Below are positions 1-8,602 of a DNA stretch of 64,000 bases, piece after piece. Numbering within the stretch: the first letter of the stretch is position 1; every line of letters begins with the position of its first letter. Source of the DNA: Streptomyces noursei (GTDB lineage Bacteria > Actinomycetota > Actinomycetes > Streptomycetales > Streptomycetaceae). Location of the stretch: positions 1,364,001-1,428,000 of the forward strand of contig NZ_CP070326.1 of the NCBI RefSeq assembly GCF_016917755.1, in the 5' to 3' direction. The notes under the pieces are model-generated. The model worked only from the letters and a program-made list of their open reading frames with translations. It made no database searches and was not told the DNA's origin. A program made the position numbers and the translations under genes.

Positions 1-3000
1 CCCAGCGGTCGGCGGGGATCTCCTCGAAAGTGTGCCGGCCGTTCTCCAGCAGCTCCCACAGCTCGTCCATCGTGTCGGCGCCGGGGTAGCGCCCGGACAC
101 GCCGATGATCGCGATGTCGTGCCGGTCGTCGCGTGCGTCGGGTGCGTCGGGTGCGTCGGGTGCGGAAGCGCCTGCGGTGCCGGGCTCGGCGGCGGGTTCG
201 CGGACCCGTGCGGTGGTGGGCCCGGCCGCGTCGTCGAACCGCGTCGCCGGGGCGTTCGGCCGCTCGGCCGGGGCGTCCCGTCCTGCGTCCGGCGTCCGTG
301 CCCGCTCCGTCTTCCCCAGCACGGCTTCCAGTTGTTCGCGCCGCGACTCCACGAAGTGCGCGGCCACGTCCGCGATGTTGAGGTACTCGAAGAAGATCGT
401 CTTGGACAGCGGCCCGAAGAGCTTCTCCAGTTGGGCGGTCACCCCCAGGATGCTCAGCGAGTCGATGCCGTACTCGATCAGGTTGGTGGTCGACTCCAGG
501 TCTTCCGGGGCGTGTCGGAGGACCTCGGCGACGACGCCCTTGAGCAGGTCCTCGGCCCGCGCCTGGAGGTCGTCCGCGCCGGCCCGGTCGCCCTCCGCCA
601 CGCCGCCGGACGACGCCACCGGCGCCGGCGCCGCGCGGCGGGCCGCGCCGAGGGTGGCCTCGGCACCGTAGGCGACGACGAGGTGCGCGGGGGCGTCGGC
701 GAGCAGGGACCGGCCGAAGGCGCGCAGCCCGTCCTCGGTGGGCAGGGGCTGCCACCCGCGCTCGCGGCGCATCGACTCCAGGGTTACCTCGTCCATGGTC
801 ATGCCGCCTTCGGCCCACAGCGGCCAGCTGACGGCGACGGTCCTCCCGCTGCGCTCCCCCGCCTCGACCAGCGACTGCCGGTGCTCGGCGAAGGCGTCCA
901 GGAAGGCGTTGGCCGCCGCGTAGTCGGACTGCCCCGGGTTGCCGTAGACGCTGGCGACCGAGGAGAACAGCGCGAAGAAGTCCAGGTCGAGATGGCGGGT
1001 GGCGGCGTCGAGGTTGAGCGTGCCGCGGACCTTCGGCGCGGTCACCAGGGGGACGTCGGCGAGGTCCTTGCGCAGCAGGTACTGGTCGCGCAGCACACCG
1101 GCGGCGTGCACGACGCCGTCGAGCGAACCGTGCTCCCGCACGACCGTCTCGACCGCGGCCCGCACGGCCTGGGCATCGGCCACGTCGACCGGCAGGTAGT
1201 GCGCGTCGACGCCCTCGGCCCGCAGCGCCGCGACGGAGCCGGCCGTGGAGCGACCGCTGAGCACGACCGTCGCCTCCGCGCGGCCGAAGTAGCGGGCGAG
1301 GTGCGGGCCGATGCCGCCGAGGCCACCGGTGACCCAGTACACCCCGCCGGCCCGCAGCTCGGGCACCCGAGGACCGGCACCGAGCCGTGTCTCGACGGGC
1401 TCCCGCACCTGCCGGGTGCCGTCGGCGGAGTAGCGGACCTCGGTGTCGGCGGAGTCGTCGGCGCCTTCCTCGCGGACGAGCCGCGCGACCTGTTCCGGGG
1501 AGGCCGCAGCCAGGCCCGCGACCCGCACGATGCGGCCCGAGACGAGCGGGTTCTCCAGGGCGACGGTGCGGAACAGGCCGGTCAACGGGGCGTGGAAGTG
1601 CGCCGGCACCCGGGCGTCGACCAGCGCCAGGAACCGGTGCTCGCCCTTGGGGCCGGCCGCGAGCAGCTGCTGGACCTCGGCGAACACCTGCTCCGTCATG
1701 GCCTCGACGCCGTCGGCCGGATGGGCCGGAGCGATCTCCGGCAGGGTCACGGAGTGCGTGGTGCGGGAGCCGTCGCCCGGGTTCGTCGTCCGGTCGATCC
1801 ACCGCGTGGTCGCGGTGACGACGCGCGGGCCGGCGTCGGTGGTGCGCTGGGCGAGGCCGCGCAGGCTGGCGCTGATCACGCCGTCGCGGTCGCACAGGTC
1901 GATGTCGAACTTGGCGAGCGCCCCGGAGTCGCCGCTGCGTCGGACCCAGGCCCAGGTCTCGGACGGGCAGGGCCGGTGGACCTGGAGTTCGTCGAGGGCG
2001 AAGGCCAGGGTCGGGCCGGTGCTCTCGCCCATCAGGAGCACGGAGGTCTGGAAGGCGGCATCCAGGAGGCTCGGCGGCAGCACGCATCCGTCGGCCGCGG
2101 TGGTCTGGATGCGGGCGAGCGCCTCGTCCTGCCCCACCCGGATGTCGCGCAGCGCGCGCATGTCCGGCCCGTATTCCAGTCCCTGGGCGTCGAGTTGGGC
2201 GTACATCTCGTCGGGGTCGCGCGGGGTCGCGCAGGACGCGCGCAGGGCGTCCAGGTCCAGTGGCGACGGCTCCGGCACGGTGACGAGCTCGGCGGAGCCC
2301 ACGCTGTGGGTCGTCTCGCCCCGGCGGAACTCGAACGCGATCGTGTCGCCGCGCGGGGTCAGTCCGATGTGCACGTCGACCGGCTCGTCCACGACGATCG
2401 GCCGCATCCACGCGACGTCGCGCAGCCGGACCGCCCCGTCCCCGGTCGCCGCGGACTCCACCGCGGCCCGCGCCATTTCCAGGTACGCGACCGCGGGCAA
2501 CACGCGCGCTCCGCGCACCTGGTGGGAGGCCAGGAAGGGCTCGGACCCGGTGAAGGTGCTGGTGTAGCGCTGTTGCGCCAGGTCGGAGGTGTTGCGGTGG
2601 ACGAGCGGGTGCAGCGCCGCGGGGTCCGGCGTCTCGGCCGCCGGGGTGCGGTACCAGTGCCGGTCGCGGGCGAAGGGGTAGGTGGGCAGCCGGACGCGAT
2701 GCGCCTCGGGGTCGTGGGGCCAGTCGGCGGTTCCCCCGCGGACCCACTCCTCGGCCGCGGCGACCGTGTCCGGGCCGGCCCCGGCGGGGTTGTGGACCTC
2801 GCCGTCGGTCACCGACGCCAGCGCGTCGATGAGCTGCTCCCGGTCCGCGACGACGAGCACGGCCCGGGCCGCCATCGGCTCCCGGCCGACCTGGAGGGTG
2901 TGCGCGATGTCGGCCAGCGACTGGCGCGGCCGCAGCGCGCTCTTGGGGGCCCGCAGATGGTCCCGCAGCTGCTCGGCCAGCGCGCGCAGCCGCTCCGGCT

Positions 3001-4396
3001 TCTTCGCCGAGAGCGGGATGACGTACGGTCCCGGCGCCTCGGCGGCCGACTCCGCACGGGCCGGCTCGTCACGAACCGACTCCTCCCTGGCCGGTTCCTC
3101 CAGCAGCACATGGGCGTTGGTGCCGCCGAAGCCGAAGGAGCTGACGCCCGCCCGGCGCGGTGTCCCCTCGTCGGCCGGCCACGGCTGGGTGTCGCCGACG
3201 ATGTAGAACGGGCTGCCGTCCAGGTCGATCAGCTGGTTCTGGTTGCGGAAGTTGACGGTCGCCGGCAGGGTCCCGGCGGCCATCGCGCCGATCACCTTCA
3301 CCACGCCCGCCACGCCGGCGGCCGATTCCAGGTGACCGATGTTGGTCTTCACCGAGCCGATGCCGGTGCTGCCCGGCCGGGGTTCGGTCCCGTTGGCCTC
3401 GTGCAGGTTTCGGAAGGCGCGGGTGAGGCCGAGGATCTCGATCGGGTCGCCGACCGGTGTGCCCGGCCCGTGGGCCTCGATGTAGCTGACGGTCTCGGGC
3501 GCGATCCCGGCGCGGGTGTAGACGTCCTCGATCAGGGTGGCCTGCGCGGTCGGGTTGGTCACCGTCAGCGAGTTGGTCTTGCCGCCGTGGTTGGTGCCGA
3601 CGCTCTTGATCACCGCGTGCACGGGGTCGCCGTCCGCCACGGCCCGGGCCAGCGGCTTGAGCAGCAGGACGGCGCCGCCCTCGCCCCGGACGAATCCGTC
3701 GGCGCCCTCGTCGAAGGCGTGCGAGGTGCCGGTGGGCGAGAGCATGCTGGCCTTGCTGAACGCCACGAACAGCTTCGGCGACCAGCACAGGTTGACACCT
3801 CCGGCCAGCGCCAGGTCGCAGTCGCCGTTGTGCAGTGCGGAAACCGCCTCGTAGAGGGAGACCAGGGAGCTGGAGCAGGCGGTGTCGTTGGCGATGCTGG
3901 GGCCGTGGAAGTCGAAGAAGTACGACAGGCGGTTGGCCACGATCGAGTACGCGGTGCCGGTCGGGAAGTAGACGTCGGTCGGCACGTCGTCGCGCTCGAT
4001 CAGCTCGGCGTAGTCGCCGTGGCACACGCCCATGAACACGCCGGTGCGGCTGCCGGCGAGCGTGCCCGCCCGGTAGCCGGCGTCCTCGATGGCCTGCCAG
4101 GCCAGCTCCAGCGCGAACCGCTGCTGCGGATCCATCGTCTCCGCCTCGCGCGGCGAGATGTTGAAGAAGGCCGCGTCGAAGCGGTCGGCGTTCTCGATGA
4201 AGCCGGCCCAGACGCTGTTGGTCTTCTCCTCGCCGCTGCGCGGATCGCCGAAGTAGCGTTCCTTGGACCACCGTTCGGCGGGCACCTCGGTGATCAGCGA
4301 GCGGCCCGCCGCAAGGTGGTCGAACAGCTCGACCAGCGTGTTGGAACCAGGGAACCGCAGTGCGAGCCCGATGATCGCGATGTCGTCGGCAGCCAT
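1..4396 (-). CDS. AT-less (trans-AT) type I polyketide synthase, KS-DH-KR-ACP-KS, 3' end outside window
   Basis: A modular PKS of at least 1465 residues that continues past the left edge. Domains in order: KS (about 1-425, Cys in DTACSSS near 170, His in EAHGPGT near 309, KTNIGH near 349); a linker with no acyltransferase; DH (HQVRGARVLP near 624, DAAFQ near 780); KR (TGGLGGIG near 1022, Ser and Tyr of SSVASVYG...SDYAAAN near 1150); ACP (GIDSLS near 1312); and the start of a second KS (DIAIIGVSGRYPG near 1432). Missing AT domains imply malonyl loading by the separate AT encoded upstream. The ATG shares one base with the amidotransferase stop (TGATG), so translation is probably coupled. A KS-DH-KR-ACP first module would leave an alpha,beta-unsaturated amide-bearing chain, the Michael acceptor needed for glutarimide formation; that role is inferred from gene order. 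Confidence 0.93.
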   Translation of the reverse strand, partial: MAADDIAIIGLALRFPGSNTLVELFDHLAAGRSLITEVPAERWSKERYFGDPRSGEEKTNSVWAGFIENADRFDAAFFNISPREAETMDPQQRFALELAWQAIEDAGYRAGTLAGSRTGVFMGVCHGDYAELIERDDVPTDVYFPTGTAYSIVANRLSYFFDFHGPSIANDTACSSSLVSLYEAVSALHNGDCDLALAGGVNLCWSPKLFVAFSKASMLSPTGTSHAFDEGADGFVRGEGGAVLLLKPLARAVADGDPVHAVIKSVGTNHGGKTNSLTVTNPTAQATLIEDVYTRAGIAPETVSYIEAHGPGTPVGDPIEILGLTRAFRNLHEANGTEPRPGSTGIGSVKTNIGHLESAAGVAGVVKVIGAMAAGTLPATVNFRNQNQLIDLDGSPFYIVGDTQPWPADEGTPRRAGVSSFGFGGTNAHVLLEEPAREESVRDEPARAESAAEAPGPYVIPLSAKKPERLRALAEQLRDHLRAPKSALRPRQSLADIAHTLQVGREPMAARAVLVVADREQLIDALASVTDGEVHNPAGAGPDTVAAAEEWVRGGTADWPHDPEAHRVRLPTYPFARDRHWYRTPAAETPDPAALHPLVHRNTSDLAQQRYTSTFTGSEPFLASHQVRGARVLPAVAYLEMARAAVESAATGDGAVRLRDVAWMRPIVVDEPVDVHIGLTPRGDTIAFEFRRGETTHSVGSAELVTVPEPSPLDLDALRASCATPRDPDEMYAQLDAQGLEYGPDMRALRDIRVGQDEALARIQTTAADGCVLPPSLLDAAFQTSVLLMGESTGPTLAFALDELQVHRPCPSETWAWVRRSGDSGALAKFDIDLCDRDGVISASLRGLAQRTTDAGPRVVTATTRWIDRTTNPGDGSRTTHSVTLPEIAPAHPADGVEAMTEQVFAEVQQLLAAGPKGEHRFLALVDARVPAHFHAPLTGLFRTVALENPLVSGRIVRVAGLAAASPEQVARLVREEGADDSADTEVRYSADGTRQVREPVETRLGAGPRVPELRAGGVYWVTGGLGGIGPHLARYFGRAEATVVLSGRSTAGSVAALRAEGVDAHYLPVDVADAQAVRAAVETVVREHGSLDGVVHAAGVLRDQYLLRKDLADVPLVTAPKVRGTLNLDAATRHLDLDFFALFSSVASVYGNPGQSDYAAANAFLDAFAEHRQSLVEAGERSGRTVAVSWPLWAEGGMTMDEVTLESMRRERGWQPLPTEDGLRAFGRSLLADAPAHLVVAYGAEATLGAARRAAPAPVASSGGVAEGDRAGADDLQARAEDLLKGVVAEVLRHAPEDLESTTNLIEYGIDSLSILGVTAQLEKLFGPLSKTIFFEYLNIADVAAHFVESRREQLEAVLGKTERARTPDAGRDAPAERPNAPATRFDDAAGPTTARVREPAAEPGTAGASAPDAPDAPDARDDRHDIAIIGVSGRYPGADTMDELWELLENGRHTFEEIPADRW

Positions 4397-6390
4397 CAGC
4401 GCTCTCCCACCTTCTGCACGGCACGGCGGTTGTCGACGGTCACCCGCAGGTTCAGGTCGGCGGGCGCCGACGTGCCGGGCCGCCCGCTCCCGTCACCGAG
4501 CACGAACTGTTGGTTGAGCACCGCTGTGGTCAGCAGATACACGAAGGTCTGATCCTCCTTGGTGCTGATCTCCTCGACCGGCGAGGACATGATCTTGTCG
4601 ACCAGGCGACGGGCGAACTTGTGGTCCAGGCAGTCGATCTCGGCCAACTCGCGGTCGGACAAGAGGAGTTCCAGGTATTCGGGACGGCTGTCCTTGAACG
4701 CGGCGCTGCCCGGTGCGCGGTAGGGCTGCTTGGGACGGTTGGTGGTCCACTCCGGGAGCTCGGCGCGGAACGCCTTCTTCAGGATGGCCTTCTCGATCTG
4801 GCCGTCGTCGTAGCGGAGGTTGACCGACGCGGCAGCGCGCACCACGGCCGGGTCCAGGAACGGGCAGCGGTTCTCGACGCTGTGCGCCAGCGCGGCGCGC
4901 TCCCCCTGTGTGGACAGCAGGAACCCGGCCAGCAGCGTCTTGTACTCCAGCCACTGGGCCTTGTGCACGGCGGACATGCCCGGGTAGCCGGGCGCCGCGG
5001 CGACCAGGTCGAGCAGATCGGCGAACGGGTCGCGGCGGTCGGCGAGCAGACGCGCCGCGAACCGGCCGTTCTGGTAGCGCATCTCGTGGGAGAACAGGCC
5101 CGGCAGCCGTTCCGCCGAGAACTGCTGGTACAGACCGAGCAGGTGGGCCTGGTGGGCGGGACCGAAGTGCGCCAGTTCCGGGTGGAGGTTGGCCAGCCTG
5201 GTGCGGCGCTCGTCGTCGGGCAGCTCGTTCCACTGCTCGCGCAGCAGGGTCTCGCGGAACAGCGAGTAGCCCAGGAACGCCTCGTCGGCGCCCTCGCCGC
5301 TGAGGACGGTCTTGATGCCGGCGTCGCGGACGTGCCGGGACAGCAGGAACATCGGCACGAACGAGGTGCGGAAGGTGGGGACCTCTGCGTGGTACACCGC
5401 GGCCGGGAAGTTGTCGGTGATGTCCGCGCTGGTGATCGGGACCGTGCAGTGCACGGTGCCCAGGTGCTCGGCGACCAGGGACTGGCTGTCGGACTCGTCG
5501 AACGTCTTGTCCTGGAACGCCACGGAGAACGTGCGGACCTGGTGCGGGGAGAGCTGGGTGGCCAGCCTCGTCACGATCGAGGAGTCCAGGCCGCCGCTGA
5601 GGTAGACACCCACCTCGACGTCGGTGCGCAGGCGCATCTCCACGCTGGTGCGCAGGGTGTCCCGGACGAAGTCGATCGCCTCGGCCTCGGTGCCGTCGAA
5701 GCCCGGGACGTCGAAGTCGAGGTCCTCGTAGGGCCGCAGGGAGCGGCGTCCCCCGCTGAGGGTCAGCACCGAGGCCGTCGGCAGCTGGCGGATGCCGTGG
5801 AACGGCGTGCGGTCGGGCAGCGGCGTCCACACCCCGAAGGTGGTGGCCAGTTCGTTCGGGTCGAGTGCGAAACGGAATCCGGGAAAGGCGCGGAACGCCT
5901 TCATCTCGGACGCGAAGAGGAAGTCATCGCCGTGGTCGGCGTAGAACAGCGGACGTTTGCCGTACCGGTCGCGGGCCAGTACGAGGTCGCCGGTCAGCGC
6001 GTCCCTGATGGCCACCGCGAAGGCGCCGTTGAAGCGGGTGAAGCAGTCCGATCCCCACTGGATCCATGCCTGGAGCACCACTTCGGTGTCGGAGTGGTCG
6101 GTGCGGAACGGCCGCCCGAGCCGGGCGAGTTCCGCGCGGAGCTCGATGTGGTTGTAGATCTCGCCGTTGAAGCAGATCCAGTAGCGCCCCGAGGGGTCGC
6201 TCATGGGTTGCGAGCCGTCGGCTGGATCCACGATGGCCAGCCGCACCGCGCCCATGGCGATGCCGTCATCCAAGTAGTAGCCGGCCTCGTCCGGCCCGCG
6301 GTGACGAATGTTCGACAGCATCGAGGTGATGACCCCGGCGGTGGCATCGGGATGCACCGAGGTCGAGAGGAATCCAGCCAACCCGCACAT
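4396..6390 (-). CDS. AsnB-type glutamine amidotransferase of the polyketide operon
   Basis: A 664-residue asparagine synthetase (glutamine-hydrolysing) homologue. It begins MCGLAGF, so Cys2 is the N-terminal nucleophile of the glutaminase domain (about 1-210). The ATP-pyrophosphatase loop SGGLDSS lies near residue 267 and starts the synthetase domain. The ATG at 6390 is chosen because Cys must follow the initiator Met; longer reading frames upstream would destroy the Ntn active site. It lies 11 bp after the ACP gene and touches the PKS start codon. In glutarimide polyketide clusters such a protein converts malonyl-ACP to malonamyl-ACP, supplying the imide nitrogen. That substrate is inferred from the AT-ACP-AmT-PKS order, since AsnB homologues also serve in amide-forming steps of other antibiotics. 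Confidence 0.92.
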   Translation of the reverse strand: MCGLAGFLSTSVHPDATAGVITSMLSNIRHRGPDEAGYYLDDGIAMGAVRLAIVDPADGSQPMSDPSGRYWICFNGEIYNHIELRAELARLGRPFRTDHSDTEVVLQAWIQWGSDCFTRFNGAFAVAIRDALTGDLVLARDRYGKRPLFYADHGDDFLFASEMKAFRAFPGFRFALDPNELATTFGVWTPLPDRTPFHGIRQLPTASVLTLSGGRRSLRPYEDLDFDVPGFDGTEAEAIDFVRDTLRTSVEMRLRTDVEVGVYLSGGLDSSIVTRLATQLSPHQVRTFSVAFQDKTFDESDSQSLVAEHLGTVHCTVPITSADITDNFPAAVYHAEVPTFRTSFVPMFLLSRHVRDAGIKTVLSGEGADEAFLGYSLFRETLLREQWNELPDDERRTRLANLHPELAHFGPAHQAHLLGLYQQFSAERLPGLFSHEMRYQNGRFAARLLADRRDPFADLLDLVAAAPGYPGMSAVHKAQWLEYKTLLAGFLLSTQGERAALAHSVENRCPFLDPAVVRAAASVNLRYDDGQIEKAILKKAFRAELPEWTTNRPKQPYRAPGSAAFKDSRPEYLELLLSDRELAEIDCLDHKFARRLVDKIMSSPVEEISTKEDQTFVYLLTTAVLNQQFVLGDGSGRPGTSAPADLNLRVTVDNRRAVQKVGER

Positions 6391-6401
6391 GATCCGTCCT
6401 T

Positions 6402-6650
6402 CTAGCTCGCGGAGATCTTCTTCTGGACGAATCCGTCGATCGCGTTCAGCGAGACGAAGACGTTGGTGAGGATGTCCTCCGAGGTGATCTTCACGGAGAA
6501 CTCGGACTCCAGGAACTTCATCATCCGGACGTAGCCGAACGAGTCGATGACACCTGCCTTGAACAGGTCGGTGTCCGGGGTGATCGAGTCGTCGAACTCG
6601 AAGAGGAAACGGTCCTCCAGGTACTTCCGGATGCTGTCCGTCGTCGTCAT
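6402..6650 (-). CDS. discrete acyl carrier protein
   Basis: An 82-residue acidic four-helix carrier protein. The phosphopantetheine serine is in GVIDSFGYV; the usual DSL motif is DSF here. It starts 3 bp after the AT stop and sits directly before the amidotransferase gene, all on the minus strand. As a free ACP beside an AT and an AsnB homologue it most likely carries the starter malonyl unit that is amidated before transfer to the first KS. That role follows from glutarimide cluster organisation and was not tested here. Confidence 0.9.
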   Translation of the reverse strand: MTTTDSIRKYLEDRFLFEFDDSITPDTDLFKAGVIDSFGYVRMMKFLESEFSVKITSEDILTNVFVSLNAIDGFVQKKISAS

Positions 6651-6653
6651 CAG

Positions 6654-7499
6654 TCACGCTCCAGCCTTGATCTTGTACACCATGTGGGAGAGGGCCAGGC
6701 CCCCTATTTCGTCGAACTCCAGCCCGTCGTCGCCGTCGAGCAGGGTGCGGACGCTGTCGGTCCACCGCACCGGGGTCACCAGCTGTTCCGCGAGCATGCG
6801 TGCCGTCTGTCCCGGCTCGTACGGCCGGGCGGTGACGTTGGAGATGACCGGGGTGGCGGGTTCGGCGAAGCTGAACTGCGTCAGGAATTCGGCGAATCGC
6901 ACCCGGGCCGGCTCCATGTACCGGGAGTGGAACGGCGCACTGACCTTCAGTGGCACGAAGCGGATCTCCCGGCGTGCCAGGCAGTCGTGCGCCGCGGTCA
7001 GTACGGGGGGTGTGGCCGCGATGACGACCTGCGAGCCGGTGTTGAAACCGGCGATGTCGACACCGTCGACACCGTCGTCCGCGAGGATCTGCAGCAACTT
7101 CTCCGCCGGTGTGTCCATCACCGCGGTCATGCCGCCGTCGGAGGCCGCCGCCATCAGCTCGCCGCGCTTGGCGACCAGCCGCAGCCCCGTTTCGAAGTCG
7201 AAGACACCGGCGGCGAGCAGGGCGTTGTACTCGCCCAGGCTGTGCCCCAGATAGCAGTCGGCCGGCCGGTCCTCACGGTGCACCCGCTCGAACGTACGCA
7301 GCGCGTTGACCGCGTAGAGCGCCGGCTGGGTGTATTCCGTGCGGGCCAATAAGTGGTCCGGATCCTCGGTGCATAAGGAAACGAGGTCGTATCCCAACAC
7401 ATCCGAGGCGAACTGCACCAGCCCCGGATAGCGCTCGAACACCTCACCCCCCATTCCCTTTTCCTGGCTTCCCTGGCCTGCAAACATAACCGCCAGCAC
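6654..7499 (-). CDS. stand-alone malonyl acyltransferase (trans-AT)
   Basis: A 281-residue FabD-like acyltransferase. GQGSQ is at residues 8-12 and the nucleophile elbow GHSLGEYNAL is near residue 86. The GTG start at 7499 is preceded by AAAGGAG at good spacing, and the first residues (LAVMFAGQGSQ) are those expected of the fold, so no longer start is needed. It is first in the operon AT-ACP-amidotransferase-PKS and should load malonyl onto the discrete ACP and, in trans, onto the AT-less PKS modules. The length is that of a single AT domain, without the ER or second AT fusion seen in some trans-AT systems. Confidence 0.93.
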   Translation of the reverse strand: MLAVMFAGQGSQEKGMGGEVFERYPGLVQFASDVLGYDLVSLCTEDPDHLLARTEYTQPALYAVNALRTFERVHREDRPADCYLGHSLGEYNALLAAGVFDFETGLRLVAKRGELMAAASDGGMTAVMDTPAEKLLQILADDGVDGVDIAGFNTGSQVVIAATPPVLTAAHDCLARREIRFVPLKVSAPFHSRYMEPARVRFAEFLTQFSFAEPATPVISNVTARPYEPGQTARMLAEQLVTPVRWTDSVRTLLDGDDGLEFDEIGGLALSHMVYKIKAGA

Positions 7500-7672
7500 G
7501 ACACTCCTTTATCTTGCGACAGCCTGCGAGAGGGGTCATCGTCCGGATGGAAAAAAGCTAGGAACGCGCCGACATCACACGGCGGAACTCGACGCCGACT
7601 CCGGTGGAAGAAAAGCTCACTTCGACCAGGCTCACATCGTCTCGACAGCGCCGCACCGCGGGACCTTCCGGA
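7500..7672 (-). promoter_or_regulatory. leader/promoter region of the polyketide operon
   Basis: This 173-bp non-coding interval separates the LysR gene from the AT gene, both read leftwards. It carries the AT ribosome binding site and an A-rich run (ggaaaaaagc near 7550). No clear -35/-10 pair was recognised. Because the upstream gene is a LysR regulator, this is the most likely target for cluster-specific control. Confidence 0.4.
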
Positions 7673-8602
7673 TCATGCAATCGATTTCACACCGCAGCCG
7701 AGCGAAACCGCCGACCTCAGCACTTGGAGGAAGGCCCTACCGCGACTGCTCATGGTCAGATCGGGCATCGTGACCACACCGAGTGACACCGAAGGCACCT
7801 CGTCGGCGATCTCGACCGCGCACACCGTGCCACCGTCCAACGTCGAGGCGTGCGCGGCGTGTTGATACATCAGGCCGAAGCCGGAGCCGGCGGCCACCAG
7901 CCCCCGCATCGTCTCCAGACTCGTCGTCGTGATCAGGCGCGGCATGCGGACGCCACGATCGGCGAACATCGCTTCGCAGTGTCGGAGAACGGCCGGGTCG
8001 TCCAAGGTGACGAGCGGGCGGGCGGCCAATTCGTCCAAGCCGAGCGAACCTGCCGCGCTCATCGGGTCGTCATCAGCCAACAGCGCGTGCATCGGCAGGG
8101 CGACCAGTGGACGGAATCTGGCATCACCTGCCAAGAAGTCATACGTCACTGCGACTTCGCATCGGCCGTCCTGAAGGAAGGTCAGGAGTTGCCCGGCGGA
8201 AGCCTCCAGAACGTTCAGTTGCAGCGCCGCATACCGCTCTCGTGTCATGCGGTGGACCGGGGGCAGCAGGAACGGGGCGAGCGAGGTGAGGAATCCCACG
8301 TCGAGGGGGCCGGCGGTGTCACCCGCCAGGGCATCGCCGCGCGCCTTCAGGCTCCGGGCCTGCCCCAACAGTGCGCGCGCCTCGCGCAGCAGGTGTCGGC
8401 CGCTCGGCGTGAGCGTGACCCCGCGGGCGTGATGGCGGAGCAGGAGCTGCACGCCCAGTTGACGTTCCAGCCTCATCACGGCCGAGGAAACGGTGGACTG
8501 CGAAGCGCTCAGCTTCTCCGCCGCCTCCGATATGTTGCCCACTTCCGCGGACACCACGAAGTAACGCAGTTGCGTGAGACTGAATCCCAGGTGATCTATC
8601 AC
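7673..8602 (-). CDS. LysR-family transcriptional regulator
   Basis: A protein of about 309 residues. The N-terminal winged HTH (FSLTQLRYFVVSAEV, AAEKLSASQSTVSSAVMRLE) is followed by a substrate-binding domain (DVGFLTSLAPFL, VTYDFLAGDARF). The GTG at 8602, which gives VIDHLGFSLTQLRYF, is preferred because LysR proteins begin close to this motif; the frame stays open to 8824 but that extension is Arg/Pro-rich and unlike the family. It lies immediately upstream of and in the same direction as the AT-ACP-amidotransferase-PKS genes, so it is a candidate pathway regulator. It could instead mark the edge of the cluster. Confidence 0.88.
   Translation of the reverse strand: MIDHLGFSLTQLRYFVVSAEVGNISEAAEKLSASQSTVSSAVMRLERQLGVQLLLRHHARGVTLTPSGRHLLREARALLGQARSLKARGDALAGDTAGPLDVGFLTSLAPFLLPPVHRMTRERYAALQLNVLEASAGQLLTFLQDGRCEVAVTYDFLAGDARFRPLVALPMHALLADDDPMSAAGSLGLDELAARPLVTLDDPAVLRHCEAMFADRGVRMPRLITTTSLETMRGLVAAGSGFGLMYQHAAHASTLDGGTVCAVEIADEVPSVSLGVVTMPDLTMSSRGRAFLQVLRSAVSLGCGVKSIA

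Noticed and set aside
3069..4424. Minus-strand 451-codon frame overlapping the PKS start
   Set aside because: It is in a different minus frame from the KS motifs and is Arg/Gly-rich; the PKS frame carries the conserved residues.
32..4552. Very long plus-strand open frame of about 1500 codons opposite the polyketide synthase
   Set aside because: It is the antisense shadow of the minus-strand PKS, caused by high third-position GC. Its translation is Gly/Arg/Asp-rich with no domain, while the other strand shows KS, DH, KR and ACP motifs.
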